In this document: piece by piece, positions 23,396-36,390 of the stretch
Layout: every line of letters starts with the position of its first letter
How positions within the stretch are numbered: position 1 is the first letter of the stretch
NCBI GenBank assembly: GCA_023614405.1
Contig: CM042694.1
Span: 129,399,711-129,463,710 of the forward strand
DNA: 64,000 nucleotides
Source of the DNA: Avena insularis
Lineage: Eukaryota; Streptophyta; Magnoliopsida; Poales; Poaceae
Reading direction: 5' to 3'
Notes under the pieces: model-generated
What the model was told of the DNA's origin: nothing
The model's input: only the letters and a program-made list of their open reading frames with translations
Databases searched by the model: none
Position numbers and translations under genes: made by a program

Positions 23396-24692
23396 GAGCA
23401 TCTCCACCCGCGTTCCCGGGAGGGCATTCCCAGGGCGACCCATGCCTTGGCTCTCGCAACGGACTGCCAGGCAATGACCGCCCGTCTCGTCAGCCACGTG
23501 TCGCCTTAATGGCGTGCCATCGTCGTCCCGCCTTCCCGTCTTGTCCTCTTTTCCCGCCCACGCCGCTACACCCCTCCCGCACTCGCCGCCCTTTCCTCTT
23601 TCGGCTAAAAATGTCGGCACCCTCGCCGGTTCCCAAAGCACACTCTCACGCCTCCCATTCCCCAACCACAACTCCACCTTTGGCAAAGAAAACAAGATCT
23701 CGGCAGTAGCAATGGCGGAGAGGTACCCGGTGACCCGGCGGCGGCGAATGGCTTCGGCTGGCGGTCTCTGCAACCGTGGGAGGGGTGGATGCTTCACAAT
23801 GCCGGCAACATGACGGCACCGGACTTCCGGTGCCTGCCTACCTGGAAGCTCAGCGTCAGCGGCATGCCGGTGCCACCGGTGCCTGAGGGCAACAAGATGG
23901 TCGAGGAGATCCATGCAGCCATGGAGGATCCGGAGCTCGCCGAAGACCCCGGGAACTTGGCTTACTAGGAGATCTTCTTTGTCGAGCACTGGAACCAGCA
24001 ACTGGCCGGCCACGACGGCCTGCCCGGCACATCACCGAAGCGCCACAACACCGCGACACGCCGTCGGTGGTGGAGCGCATCAGGCCGGACGTTCACGGCC
24101 GTCCTCGAGCACATCGCCGCAGGCGACCACCCTAGATTGGGCTACCCTCCTCGCTCGCCGCCGTCGGTCGGTGCCAGTTGGCGGCGAACTGGCTACCGAG
24201 GAGGATAGGCGGTGGTAGCTCCTCGTCCTCCATCTTGGTGTTGCGCTCATCTAGCTCTGCGCTGGCATAGTCGCCTCGCGCCACCGATGAGGACACTCAC
24301 ACGCCTGCACTCCAGTCGGTGAAGCGGGAGGCAGAGTCGTCAGTGCACTCGCTGCCGAGGACGTGCTTAAGTGGCATCATCGTCAACGAAGGCCGTGCAC
24401 CCTCGCGCATGCCGAATCTCGAGCCAGTGGACTAGGCCATCCTAGTCGACGAGGACGCGTTCGTCATGAAGGTTGCCTGGAGCGCTCTCTGAACGATGTG
24501 CTGCCCATGCAGGCCCCGGATGGCTGCGCCTGGTCCAGGGTAGACTGGGAGACGGAGGAAGACGAGCATTAGGCCGCATGCGCTGATCGCTGACAATATG
24601 CCTGCTAGGGATCGTCACTTATTGTCCTCGACAACAAGGACGCACCCTCGTCTCAACTGTGGCGCTACGGCGACACCGGCCAGGGCAGCTTG
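23396..24692 (+). mobile_element. Harbinger-like element, right end lost
   Basis: The left end is TTA (23393-23395) followed by GAGCATCTCCACCC. A TTA target site and a GAGCATCTCC terminus suggest PIF/Harbinger. It is GC-rich (CpG-rich, unlike its surroundings) and carries a decayed ORF. The right terminus is absent because a Tat-like LTR begins at 24693. Confidence 0.4.
23712..24692 (+). pseudogene. Decayed ORF of a grass transposon-associated protein
   Basis: The start is the ATG at 23712 (MAERYPVTRRRR). Pieces in shifting frames include WKLSVSGMPVPPVPEG and HWNQQLAGHDGLPG (23830-24030), then SLNDVLPMQAP with a downstream Glu-rich stretch (24485-24570), and finally QLWRYGDTGQG (to 24690). 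I recall these pieces, in this order, from repetitive uncharacterised grass proteins, but cannot name a family. At least three frameshifts and several stops are present. The LTR at 24693 truncates it. No catalytic motif is visible and no function is proposed. Confidence 0.5.
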
Positions 24693-25204
24693 TGACGAGG
24701 GGTGATCTCGGCAATGCCCATGGTTATGTACTTGTGTTTCGTGGAAAAGGTGAACACTGGAGATTTCGTCGGCTTAACAGACAAACAAGGGAGGTGATTT
24801 ACCTAGGTTCGGGCCCTCATAGAGGAAACACTACTTCTTTCTTGTCTGCTCGTATTATCATTAGAGAGTACAAATTTGTTGAGTCAGCCAGATGCGATCT
24901 CGCCGAGAGAGCGAGGTGTGCGTATTGTAAGATTGGTTGCCCCCTTGTTGGACCCTCCTAGCCTTTATATATGGGGAGGCTAGGTCTTGGGTACCAATAC
25001 GAGTTGGTTTACAAGTTAGAGTTCGTATCTAGTTTAGTCTTGGACTTTCTTATCTTGTTCCACCAAGATTATGTGTCCTTGTAGGCTTCGTATCAGCCAA
25101 ACTATCGTGGGCTATATGGATCTTGGCAAATCTTCGGGTGAGGCTTCCATTGGGCCGCGCCATATATACCAATAATAGGCACCCGAAGGGTTATGTCCAT
25201 GCCA
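24693..25204 (-). mobile_element. 3' LTR of minus-strand Tat-like element I
   Basis: The 512-bp LTR reads on + from TGACGAGGGGTGATC to TATGTCCATGCCA. The next bases, GTAGTCCCGAG, are the reverse complement of a CTCGGGGACTAC-type polypurine tract, so this is the 3' LTR of a minus-strand element. A TATA box on the minus strand (TATATAAAGG, about 24964-24972) agrees. Its outer end CCCCTCGTCA matches the T0 LTR end CCCTCGTCA. Confidence 0.7.
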
Positions 25205-25412
25205 GTAGTCCCGAGGCTATGTTCGTATGCTTGTGTCCAAGCATAGGCTCAAAGTCCTTTTTAATATGCCCGGAAGGTGAACTCGAAGATTTCTTCAGAT
25301 GCGTGAACTTGTCGATGTCTTGTTTGGCTGATGCAATGGATGACCTGATGTCAGCATTTTCATCGGGTGCTCCCGATGGGAGTAACCTTTGAGGCTACAC
25401 TCGGGTAGACTC

Positions 25413-27124
25413 TGTTGGGTTCGTAGCATAGAAAACAAAAAAATTCCTATGATGAGAACTATACGCCAAGATCTATCTACTAGATACAGAGCAACGGGTG
25501 GATATACATCCATGGAGAACTTACCCTCGAAGACAACGAGTTTTGTTAACGAGTAGGAACTCATGGATGATGTAGTCGTACGCTTGCCGATCTCAAGATT
25601 GTGATGAAGTCCAGCAGGTCCGGCTCCAGCACGTCCATCAGATCCAGCTCCAGCAAGTCCAGCACCACCAAGTCCAGCACCGCAAAGCAGCGGTGCATCC
25701 GTGATCGCACACACGCTCGGTACCCCGACAACCTCCGTCCCTCGCTCCAGCAAAGCAGCGGAATCAGCAACTCCTTTCCAGATAAAGCCACCGGGAACAT
25801 GTATCTCGCTAATCCGAGACCATGGGGAAATAATACTAGAGGGGGAGAGAGATCCTTCACGAGGAGGTGTGAGGAAGAAGGGGTGTGAGGGGGGCCTTTT
25901 ATAGGAGGAGGGGGGATGCCCCTCCCCATGGCCGGCGCCCAAGGGGTGACCCCTCACCTCCTCATTCATGTGGTGGTAACTCCCTCCACATAAATTTTCC
26001 CCTTCACATTCTCTTTTAAAGTCCCCACTTTAAATGCATTAAATTTCTCCAAATTTAATGCGCTCTCATTTAATAAAACTCTTTTATTAATTTTATTCAG
26101 AATTTTGTTAATTACTTTAATTAACAAACATTCACATAAAACCCCTGCAACATTTCAATATTACATGCAGAACCAATTTCAGCAATTTCACCTGAAACAA
26201 TTCCGGTGTCTATTGAAATAATTCCAGTTCTTTCTTAAATCTTTATTTGAAACATATTTGCTCCAAATGGTGTCGGTATCCCTTAAGTGTGTCACCCTAC
26301 GGTTCGCGAATAATGCAGACATGATCGAGACCCCTCTCAGATCAATAATTTGAAGCGGGACCTAGAGATCCATACTGACTCCTACACATTCAACGATGAC
26401 TTCTGTCATCGTGAGAAACTTTAACGCTAGTAACTAAATCCCTTTGTCTCATGATATAATAAATGTCCGAGATTCGATCATCGCTATCCAAATACCTAGT
26501 TTGATCTCGTTACCGACATGCACTCTTTTCTTGTTCCCGTGATATAACATTCTAGTGACCTCATCACTTGCTTGCAAGCTATCTTAATGTGATATCACCG
26601 AGAGGGCCCAGAGTATATCTATCCGTCATCGGGATTGACAAATTCCACTCTTGATCCATGAGCCTCAACATAACACCTTCGTAGCACTGAACCCACCTTT
26701 ATAGTCACCCTGTTACGGTGTGACGTTTGATGTTATCAAGATACTCTTCCGGTGTTAGCAATTAACATGATCTCATGGTCTAAGGACTAAGATTACTTCG
26801 TATGATGTTATAGCAATATAAACACAATGACTTTGATTGTAATGCTATACTTCAGATGAATGTTCATCACATCATTCCACCAATGTTGTGACCTCGTTAT
26901 TAACAACATCCAATGTCCATGATCAGGAAACCTTGATCATCTTGTTAATCAACGAGCTAGTTTATATGAGAGGCATTACTAGGAACTTTGTATTTTGTTT
27001 ATTAAATACACATGTATTAATGTTTCCAATTAATACAATTATATCATGCAAAATAAACATTTATCATAAACATGGAATAAGATAATAACCACTTTATTAT
27101 TGCCTCACGGACATATTCCCTTCA
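25413..27124 (-). mobile_element. 3' LTR of Copia A1
   Basis: It reads on + from TGTTGGGTTCGTAGC to ATATTCCCTTCA; on the minus strand it opens TGAAGGGAATATG. The TATA box (CTATAAAAGG on -) lies near 25898. ORFs in the U5-like part (25295-25969) recur in every LTR of the family and are not taken as genes. Confidence 0.93.
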
Positions 27125-27140
27125 GTCTCCCACTTGCACT
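27125..27140 (-). promoter_or_regulatory. Polypurine tract of Copia A1
   Basis: On the minus strand, AGTGCAAGTGGGAGAC directly abuts the LTR start TGAAGGG. A2 has the same string at its own LTR boundary. Confidence 0.88.
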
Positions 27141-27389
27141 AGAGTCAATAATCTAGTTTGAAAAACTTTGCATATTGAACACCTATGGTTTTCTGGTGTT
27201 GCATATACGCGATTGCTAGTGGTTAATATAATCTCCGGATCAGACAGTTTCAGGTCCGTCTGTATTTGCATGTCTTTGCGTCTCTACGCATCACTCATTC
27301 TCAAATGAGATGGCATTGTATAAATTTGGTCCATTGGTGAGACCTTTAGTTTGTTCGGGTTAAAATATGTTGATATTATTGTCATACAA

Positions 27390-30300
27390 TATATCTTCAT
27401 AGTATTAGCCCACTTTGAACCACACCTAGTTTGATAACAAACTACTTAACACAAATGCCCTCCTTTGCTGGTACTATAGCAGTCATATACTTAGCCTTTT
27501 GTTGTAGTATGCATCACAATGTTTCAACTTTGGAACTTATCCAAATCCATCATGGAACATCCGTTCCATTACATTGTGTCACCCATAGTCTAAATTGAGA
27601 TAAATTTAATTTGTATCTTGTGACAAAACTAGTATCAATGTAACACTTCACAATGAACTACCTTTAACTATTTGTCACTTATACATGATATATTCTTAGT
27701 TCTTCCAAAGCTCATAAGAATATCTTTACTACTGTCCAATGATCATCTTATGAATCATTCTGGTATGTGCTCATAATATTTACAGCATAGGACATTCTGG
27801 ATATATACATATCATGGTATAATCAATCAAAATCTTCATGTGATTTTACTCACCAAGTGTTGAAACACTTGAATCTTGATACAATCCTTTCCATGCAGCA
27901 AGAACCTTTCTTGTTGTTTCCATATTGAACCCTTTCAATATCTCATATATGTATGTCTGGCACAACCATATTAGCGCCTCAATCTATCCACATAGATATT
28001 GATGCCAAATATTCCGAGTTTGCCCAAGTCTTTCATCGAAATCTTATTTTAATGAAATTCTTAACTTGTGTCAATACAAGATACATCATTTCCAATCAAC
28101 AATATGTCCTCTACATAATGTATTAGAAATATGTCTTAGCTCTCCCACTTAATTTCTTGTAAATGCAAGCATCTTCATCATCTCCAATGAATTAAAACTC
28201 TTTTAACAGTTTCATCATGGTGAAGATTCCAACTCCGCTATGCTTACTTCAACTATTGAAGTTTGCATGCCCTTTTAGCACCCTTTGAATTAACAAAACC
28301 CTTCGGACCGTGTCTTGTACACGTCCTAGGTAACCATTCTATTAGAATAACATTGTTTTGTTTGTTCAACTACCATACATCAAATTATATGTAGTGGTTG
28401 CTACATTAATCCGTCAAGACTAAATATCGCTATGAAAGATCAAATCTTGTCATAGTCAACTTGAACATTGCCATAAACTTCTTTCCAACATGTCGACTAT
28501 TTCATAGATGTTGAACATCCATGTATATTTGTTTATAGATCCAAACACGACCAATAGGCTTCACGCCTTTCCGGAAGGTCTTTCAAGTTCAATTGATCTC
28601 TCATGTATGGAAACTATCACGGATTTTATGACTTCTAGTCATTTTAGGGAGTCAGGGCCCATCATTGCTTCTTTGCATGTAGCCGATTCATCATTGTCAA
28701 AATAATAACGACTTCTGTTTCAAATCTTACTATTTGATTCTTACCGACCCACACGGCTCAATAGGAACTCTAATCTCCGAGATCACAACCTTTGTGATTA
28801 CAGGAGCCATGAGCATTTTAGCCGCCACCGGGACACTTTCTGGTGCTGCGCTACTTAGCACATATAGCTAAGGTTCAACAACCTTATCAATGTTCTATTG
28901 TCCTCCCACTTAACTTTTCGCGAAAAGTTCCTTCTCAAGAAACTTGACGTTCCAAGCGACAAAACTCTTTTGTCCTCAGAGTTATGGAGGAATTCCCAAC
29001 AAATTCTTTGGGATAACCTACAAAGACATGCTTATCCGACTTTGGTTGTAAACATTTTACTTATGCATAGCATAACAAAATTTAAGAAAAGACAATTCGG
29101 GTTTATCCCAAACCATAACTCATATGGTGTCATTTTAACGGATCACGATGGTGCTCTTTTCAGTGTAAAAGCGGTAGTCTCTAAAGCTTCAATCCTTAAA
29201 ACATAATGACAGTTTTATAAATGACAACATTGATCTTACCATGTCAAACATGGTTTGATTTCATCTCTCGAATATGCCATGCTCCTATGGTTTATCGGGA
29301 AACACAAATCATGGAACAATTTCTCAAATCTTAGGTGTTTTGCTAAACATGTAACTCAAATATCTTCCTTTATGATCGAATCATAAACTCTTTATTTTCT
29401 TGTTACAATGATTTTCCACTTCATCTTGAAAGTCTTTGAACAATTTCAAATGTTTCATACTTCTTCCTTATTAAGTAAATATATAAATATATTCACTCAA
29501 ATTTCTGGAGAAAGCATATGAAGCAAAAAGATCCATCATATATGGCTACACATAATGGACTATGCACATTAGCATGCACAATTTCCAATAAGCTAGTCAT
29601 TCGTTCCTCTTTGGCATATGAATGGAGTTTCAATTATCTCAAGGAAAGTGTCACAAGCGTCAATTGATCAAAATCAAAGACTCCAAAAATCCATCAACAT
29701 GGATTTTCTTCTTGTTTTCTTTCCAATATAATTTAAACAGCAATGTCACTTCATAAGTGATCTTTCAATCATTTGTCTTGCGACATTTTAGCAATAGTGT
29801 TTATGGATGTGATTTCTCCCACTAGACTTATAAAAGTTCATCCATCCTTTATGGAATACGGTAATTATTTGAACAACCATTGTTCTCATAATACCGGAAC
29901 AAAATAACAATTATTAAAACAAATCTTGAAGGCTAGGTTTGATGACAATGAAAAACACAATAACACTTTATTTGGTTTTGATGAACATCATCACTTATTC
30001 TCTTACTAGTTACTTAGGCCATTGCGGTTCATGAATTGCGTTGTCCTGTATGACACTTCATACCAACCAATTCGATATCCAATACCTAAGAACCACATTA
30101 TTTAAAAGCAAGGAATACAACCATAACATGTATATCTTCTATATACCTAAGCTAGACATTTCCAACTTTTTCTTTTCTGCCAAATATTTTATAGATTCTT
30201 TTTTAGCAATTCCTTTTCCTTTTAAAAGAATCTATCAACATCAATAGTGGTGTCATTCACATGACACATAGTACAAAGTGTATATAGTTAAACACTAATA

Positions 30301-31900
30301 CCTTTGGACTTGCACTTTGAAGTGGATCACCATCATCAAATGTTTGGCATTCTTTCAAAAATCTATTCTTTAGTAATCTTTTAGTGTAGTAAACATTTTA
30401 CTTACATCTTCTATTCATCCTTATCATGAAAACTTTCATGATCAAGCTACTATAGCCTATAAGGAAGAATCGTGAGTATAATATCAGTTCCCAAAATCTT
30501 TTTGGTAGATTAGGACGCCTAGCGTCTCCAACCTTAACAAATTCTCATACAATATGAGAACGTGTATTTTGTTAAATTATACTATATCATATTGCAACCA
30601 TAAACATTATTTCAGATATCACAATATCTTCCACACATGATGGTTTCTGAAACAATTTTCAGCTCCTAGATAACCTCGACATTAAAACAACTTTTGAATA
30701 TCAAGAATCATGGAGGCAAACATGATACTATAGATACTAACATTGGAATTCTTACTCTTCATTTAATATTACTTATTAAACTTCATGGAGTAAATAGAGT
30801 TTGCTGAAAGTTTGCAATAGGACTTCTAAACTTTAAATTGACATTAAAAACAATACGATACCAGTTCGTAAAGTAAATATCCATAATTATATAGTTCTAT
30901 TATCTCAATTAAAACTAAGCGTAAGGTAGTAAACATATGCCAATGACTACAACAAATTATGCAAATTCACTGCGATTTAGTTTATGACAAATTGCGTTCG
31001 ACTAATCCAAATTAGAAATGAACTCCCACTCAAAAACGACATCCCTCGTGCCTTTTTGGTGATTACATGAACCCAATCCACTATACCAAGTCCGATCATC
31101 ACGTGAGTCGGTGTAGCTTCAAAGGCGAGCATCAATATGGGCATCATATCAACTATATGACTCATGCTTAACCTTTCGGTCTGTGTTCCGAGGCCATGTC
31201 TGTACATGCTAGGCTCGCCAAGTAAGAACCTTAGTACTCGCGTGTGTAAAACTGTCTTACACCCGTTGTATGAAAGCGCAGAGTCAAGTACACCCGATCA
31301 TCACGTGATGTCTCGAAACACAATCCATACAACGATGCATACTTAAGGAAGAACACATTTTATCTTGATATTTAAATGAGGGATCATCTTATAATGCTAC
31401 TAAAACGCCAAACTAGCAATATAAGATGCGAACATCTAATGTGTAGAGTGGGATGATATGGTCCATGCATTTGATCTCTATCATATGCATCGTGGTATGA
31501 TCTTTATCATTCCTTTCTGTGTAAGGCCAAGGTCTATGGAACTTACACGTTAAGTGTGTTGTAAGAGTATCTATCATACATCTACTTACAACATTACCAT
31601 ATCAAGACACTAGCCCAACAACAATCTAAACTAGACGCCTCTAATTTATCCATTGCAAGTTTTACATGGCTTAGGGCTTTCGGAGATAGAACCGGTCTTA
31701 CCTACGAACATGGAACCACAACGAGGATAACCAAGTTATTAGCAACTCGTTGTAAATCAGATATTGACTATAGTTGGAGAGATGACACATGACCACTTAT
31801 GCAAAACTAGTTGCATGTCAGTCGTGGAACCGGTCTCATGTGCGATGACATGTAAGGTTGGTCCGGGCCGATTCATCCCACTATGCCACCAATATCCAAA
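27390..31900 (-). pseudogene. Degenerate gag-pol of Copia A1
   Basis: The domains are readable only in patches, on the minus strand. Integrase C-terminal part: about 29170-28920 (TPYELWFGIKP- and VFVGYP-like). RT: 28180-28061, with the active-site box reading Y-V-E-D (28106-28117) in place of YVDD, an in-frame TAA at 28061-28063 and a frameshift just upstream. RNase H patch: about 27500-27430 (QQKAKYMTAIV-like). The gag region is not recognisable. The + strand ORF at 28898-29206 is the antisense shadow of the integrase remnant. Confidence 0.75.
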
Positions 31901-31988
31901 ATACATGAAAGATGCAATAACATGACCATCATCGCCCACATATAAACATATGTGTACTACCCGTGCAAAGCACCTACGCATAGATCAG

Positions 31989-32000
31989 GCTCTGATACCA
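31989..32000 (-). promoter_or_regulatory. Primer-binding site of Copia A1
   Basis: On the minus strand, TGGTATCAGAGC, one base inside the 5' LTR. It is complementary to the 3' end of plant initiator Met-tRNA. Confidence 0.93.
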
Positions 32001-32001
32001 C

Positions 32002-33701
32002 TGTTGGGTTCGCAGCATAGAAAACAAAAAATTTCCTACGATGAGAACTATACGCCAAGATCTATCTACTAGATACAGAGCAATGGGTGGATATACATCT
32101 ATGGAGAACTTACCCTCGAAGACAACGAGTTTTGTTAACGAGTAGGAACTCGTGGATGATGTAGTCGTACGCTTGCCCATCTCAAGATCGTTATGAAGTC
32201 AAGCAGGTCCGGCTCCAGCACGTCCATCAGATCCAGCTCAAGCAAGTCCAGCACCACCAAGTCCAGCACCGCAAAGCAGCGGTGCATCCGTGATCGCACA
32301 CACGTTCGGTACCCCGACAACCTCCGTCCCTCGCTCCAGCAAAGCAGCAGAAGCAGCAACTCCTTTCTAGATAAATCCACCGGGAACATGTATCTCGCTA
32401 ATCCGAGACCATGGGGAAATAATACTAGAGGGGGAGAGAGATCCTTCACGAGGAGGTGTGAGGAAGAAGGGGTGTGAGGGGGGCCTTTTATAGGAGGAGG
32501 GGGGATGCCCCTCCCCATGGCCCGGCAAGGGTGACCCCTCACCTCCTCATTCATGTGGTGGTAACTCCCTCCACATAAATTTGCCCCTTCAAATTCTCTT
32601 TTAAAGTCCCCACTTTAAATGCATTAAATTTCTCCAAATTTAATGCTCTCTCATTTCATAAAACTCTTTTATTAATTTTATTCAGAATTTTGTTAATTAC
32701 TTTAATTAACAAACATTCACATAAAACCCCCTGCAACATTTCAATATTACATGCAGAACTAATTTCAGCAATTTCACCCGAAACAGTTTCGGTGTCTATT
32801 GAAATAATTCTAGCGCTTTCTTAAATCTTTATCTGAAACATATTTGCTCCAAATGGTGTCGGTATCCCTTAAGTGTGTCACCCTACGGTTCGCGAATAAT
32901 GCAGACATGATCGAGACCCCTCTTAGATCAATAATTTGAAGCGGGACCTGGAGATCCATACTGACTCCTACACATTCAACGATGACTTCTGTGATCGTGA
33001 GAAACTTTAACGCTAGTAACTAAATCCCTTTGTCTCATGATATAATACATGTCCGAGATTCAATCATCGGTATCCAAATACCTAGTTTGATCTCGTTAAT
33101 GACATGCACTCTTTTCTCATTCCCGTGATATAACATTCTAGTGATCTCATCACTTGCTTGCAAGCTATCTTAATGTGATATCACCGAGAGGGCCCAGAGT
33201 ATATCTATTCGTCATTGGGATTGACAAATTCCACTCTTGATCCATGAGCCTCAACATAACACCTTTGTAGCACTGAACCCACCTTTATAGTCACCCTATT
33301 ACGGTGTGACGTTTGATGTTATCAAGATACTCTTCCGGTGTTACAATTAACATGATCTAAGGACTAAGATTACTTCGTATGATGTTATAGCAATATAAAC
33401 ACAATGACTTTGATCGTAATGCTATACTTTGGATGAATGTTCATCACATCATTCCACCAATGTTGTGACCTCGTTATTAACAACATCCAATATCCATGAT
33501 TAGGAAACCTTGATCATCTTGTTAATCAACAAGCTAGTTTATATGAGAGGCCTTACTAGGAACTTTGTATTTGTTTTATTAAACACACATGTATTAACGT
33601 TTCCAATTAATACAATTATAGCATGCAAAATAAACATTTATCATAAATATGGAATAAGATAATAACCACTTTATTATTGCCTCTCGGGCAGATTCCCTTC
33701 A
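32002..33701 (-). mobile_element. 5' LTR of Copia A1
   Basis: The 1700-bp copy reads on + from TGTTGGGTTCGCAGC to GATTCCCTTCA. It differs from the 3' LTR by scattered substitutions and small gaps. The TATA box lies near 32485-32493 (minus strand). Confidence 0.93.
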
Positions 33702-35779
33702 GACTCAAAGTTATGCTTCTTCATTGTAGATATTCTTCCATCGACTCCTGTGTGGAGGATTTCTGTTTTTTCTATCGGTCTTGTGACGGCTCGATGGAGT
33801 AACCGAAGCTATGTTCGGGTGTTTGCACCAGAGCATAGGATCAAGTCTTCTTCATCCGAGAAATTTCTCGACTCAGGTGTTGTAGCTTTGCTTTTATGTC
33901 GACTCCGTAGGAGGACCTTTTCTGTCAAATAGGCAAACTGTAAGTTCAATAAGTTTGTCCTTACGATTTTGGTATAACGAGTCTGGTGCATCCAACGGAT
34001 CGGGAACCAGTTAATTGCTCTTGGGCAAAGACATCGTGAACCTACTTCAAATTCGAGTCCCCGGAATCAAATTCGGTATTAGCTGGCGTAATTCAGTTCA
34101 TGCTATTGAGGTGTCATCGAATAATGAATCCCTGTGCTTTTATTTCGGGTACCCAATGCGTCCTTCGGGATTTTTCATCGTATCGTGGATATGGATAATT
34201 TACTGGTAGAGCGCATTCATGTGCGGTTACCAGGTCACACATGATAGATCCTGGGGTCTTACCTTCATGTCATGGACATGACATTTAGACGTATTATCGC
34301 GACTGACGCGGTCTAAGGATTTTTGAAATTTTTATCGACTCCATAGGGGATTTTAATTTTTTATCAGGTGAATGACGATGATCTTCATCCGAGGAGGTTC
34401 TCTAGTCGGGCCTTACTTGTAGAGGTGTAAGTTGTTTTCGTCGAATCTGTTAGAGGATACATTTTCTATCGGGTGCGCAGTCAGCGCTCCCGATAAGAGT
34501 AGCCCCTGAGGCTACGTTCGAATGATGGCATTCGAGCGTAGCCCATCCGAGAATTTTCCTGTGTAGATAAAATAGAGATCTTGAAACAAGACATGTAGAT
34601 TATGTAAAGTGTGTATATGTATCAGCCAAAAGTATAGTTTGTTATAATTTGGAATCTTGATATATTTTTGCCAATGGCTATGCCGGTTTCGCCCCTCGCG
34701 ATACCTTTTCGTTAGCCTGATGCCCGTTGGGCTGGATCAGCTACACGGGTCAAAGCATGTTTTTGACATATTTCATGGCGGAGCCAGAGAATTTTTAAGT
34801 TTGCGCTGAGTAGCAAAGCCCCCGAGTATTGTAGTATGATTATGTAATAATTTTGTTCGACCGAGCCCCTAAGTATCGGGGTGTAATAGAGTAATGAGAA
34901 GTGGACTCGGTTAATAGAACTTAGCTCTATTGATATCGGTTGCGCGAAGATGATCTTCATCCGAGAAATACATCGACTCGGGCCTTGATTTTTATCGGGT
35001 GAGGATAGGCTCAGAAATCTTCTTTACCCGAGGAGGTACTCGATAGAATAGCTCGATGTAGTTGACATTCTTATAAAAATAGAGAGAATTATGAAGTACT
35101 TGCATCTTTTAAAGAATATTGATTTTCGATTTGTCATAACATTTTCTGGTGCCATTGGACTCGACACTTTTGCACCGTAACACGAGACCTTTTCGTACTC
35201 CTAACGCCCTTAGTCTCAGTATCTTGCCGACTTGTCAGTTGGGCTGCAACTGGGTTGGAATTCAAGGATTCGACGCTCAGGCAGAGTCAACTATTCGGAA
35301 ATCGCATATGAGGTTCTCGAGTGCATGAAGTCGATGGCACTTAGGTTACTCGAAGAGAGCGCAACCCCCGAGTGTCGAGTGCGATTAAAGAAAGAAAGAA
35401 ATCAACTTGAAGTAGAGAACTTAGCTTTATTGGTAGTCAACGAGGTTGATGTGACCGGAGGGGCCGGAGCCGATGATGGCAATGTGTCGCTGCATCCGAA
35501 GATTTATAGCTGGTTGCATAATCAAGATTTTAGCGAGGTGCATAAGCGAAATTTTTGGCAGATCGTCGCAACCGAAGATTTCATTGGGTCGCCGTAGCCA
35601 AAGATTTTGACGGGTCACAAATATTTGTAGGACAGAATCAATGTAGTGGACATGTTGATGCAGCCCCCGAGTATATTTGATGGGTCGTCGACGTGTGTTC
35701 AATCCGCGGACTGTATATCACATCATGAGTTTATCTGTACTTCTCAAGCAATAAATAGTAGACATGATAAAATACAGTA

Positions 35780-35902
35780 CTCCCTCCGACCCATATTAGT
35801 TGACTTGGATTTATCTATATTCGGATATATCTAGTACTAAAACATGTCTAGATACATTCCAATCTAGACAAATTCAAGTCAACTAATATGGGTCGGAGGG
35901 AA
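35780..35902. mobile_element. Stowaway MITE 1 (123 bp)
   Basis: The ends CTCCCTCCGACCCATATTAG and its near-perfect inverse (CTAATATGGGTCGGAGGGAA) are flanked by TA on both sides (35778-35779, 35903-35904). It forms almost one long hairpin (TTGACTTG...CAAGTCAA). It is a Tc1/Mariner-type non-autonomous element. Confidence 0.95.
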
Positions 35903-36071
35903 TAATAAAAAAGAAAAGGATTTAGTGGAGAGAGATTGCTATATGTCAATTTGATACATGTATATCCCATACATGATGCGTGTTCGGTTAGATTTTTTTC
36001 TTCACGTATCCGCATATACATTTGTCTAGTGGCTGGTTGAGATAACCTTTGGGTTTGCGCTGATTCTGATA

Positions 36072-36194
36072 CTCCCTCGGGTCCATATTATTGTTCTCAA
36101 CTTTATCTAGATTCGTATGTATCTAGTTAAGTATTTAGATTAGATGCATCCAAATCTAGACAAAGTTGAGAACAATAATATGGACCGGAGGGAG
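36072..36194. mobile_element. Stowaway MITE 2 (123 bp)
   Basis: It begins CTCCCTCGGGTCCATATTAT and ends ATAATATGGACCGGAGGGAG, with TA at 36070-36071 and 36195-36196. The arms extend as TTGTTCTCAACTTT and AAAGTTGAGAACAA. It has the same length as MITE 1 and similar termini but a different core. Confidence 0.95.
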
Positions 36195-36226
36195 TACGGT
36201 AATAGAGATTGAGTTCGGCTCCGTGG

Positions 36227-36390
36227 CAGGGCCGGCTCTATGTTCTGCAGGGCCCTAGGCAAAGCAGACACGTAGGCCCCAAAGGCTATATATGTACCAC
36301 ATATAAATATTTAGAGCTACAAGTGTCTACTTTTATTCGCAAAATATTAAGAGATAAAATCCAATCAGACATTCTTAAAATGAATGGTAC
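36227..36390 (+). mobile_element. Possible hAT-type terminus
   Basis: CAGGGCCGGCTCTATG resembles cereal hAT ends (CAGGGCCGGC), followed by GCAGGGCCCTAGGCAAA. No matching inverted end is visible before Copia M at 36391, so it is either truncated or a chance match. Confidence 0.25.

Larger units (their letters stand above)
25413..33701 (-). mobile_element. Complete but defective Copia element A1
   Basis: It has LTRs of 1712 and 1700 bp, a primer site and a polypurine tract in the right places, and a perfect target duplication GACTC (25408-25412 and 33702-33706). The interior (27125-32001) is full of stops and frameshifts on both strands. It belongs to the same family as the solo LTR at 96-1756 and as A2 (55127-63435), with which it shares specific disabling lesions in pol. 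Confidence 0.95.
25205..36390 (-). mobile_element. Non-coding, repeat-rich interior of Tat-like element I
   Basis: The visible parts are 25205-25412 and 33702-36390; Copia A1 lies between. Phrases of the type AGCCCCTGAGGCTACGTTCG and GAGCATAGG recur in diverged form (25205, 25385, 33800, 34500, 35365), mirroring the polypurine-like array of T0. There is no pol. The longest ORF (35232-35597, 121 codons) has no recognisable motif. Two Stowaway MITEs lie near the right edge, which is cut by Copia element M. Confidence 0.55.

Noticed and set aside
24693..25204. LTR read as a 5' LTR of a plus-strand element
   Set aside because: No primer site follows. Instead GTAGTCCCGAG, the reverse of a CTCGGGGACTAC-type polypurine tract, follows it, and the TATA box is on the minus strand. 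It is a minus-strand 3' LTR.
25295..25969. 224-codon minus-strand ORF, with similar ORFs near 32135-32554, 56489-56848 and 62874-63302
   Set aside because: All lie in the same region of the Copia A LTRs. They recur because the LTRs are homologous, change length and frame between copies and have low-complexity Leu/Asp content. Not a gene.
28898..29206. 102-codon + strand ORF
   Set aside because: Antisense of the degenerate integrase of Copia A1; no motif of its own.
35232..35597. 121-codon + strand ORF in element I
   Set aside because: No recognisable motif, and it lies in a repeat-rich non-coding interior. It could be a trace of an accessory ORF, but I cannot support that.
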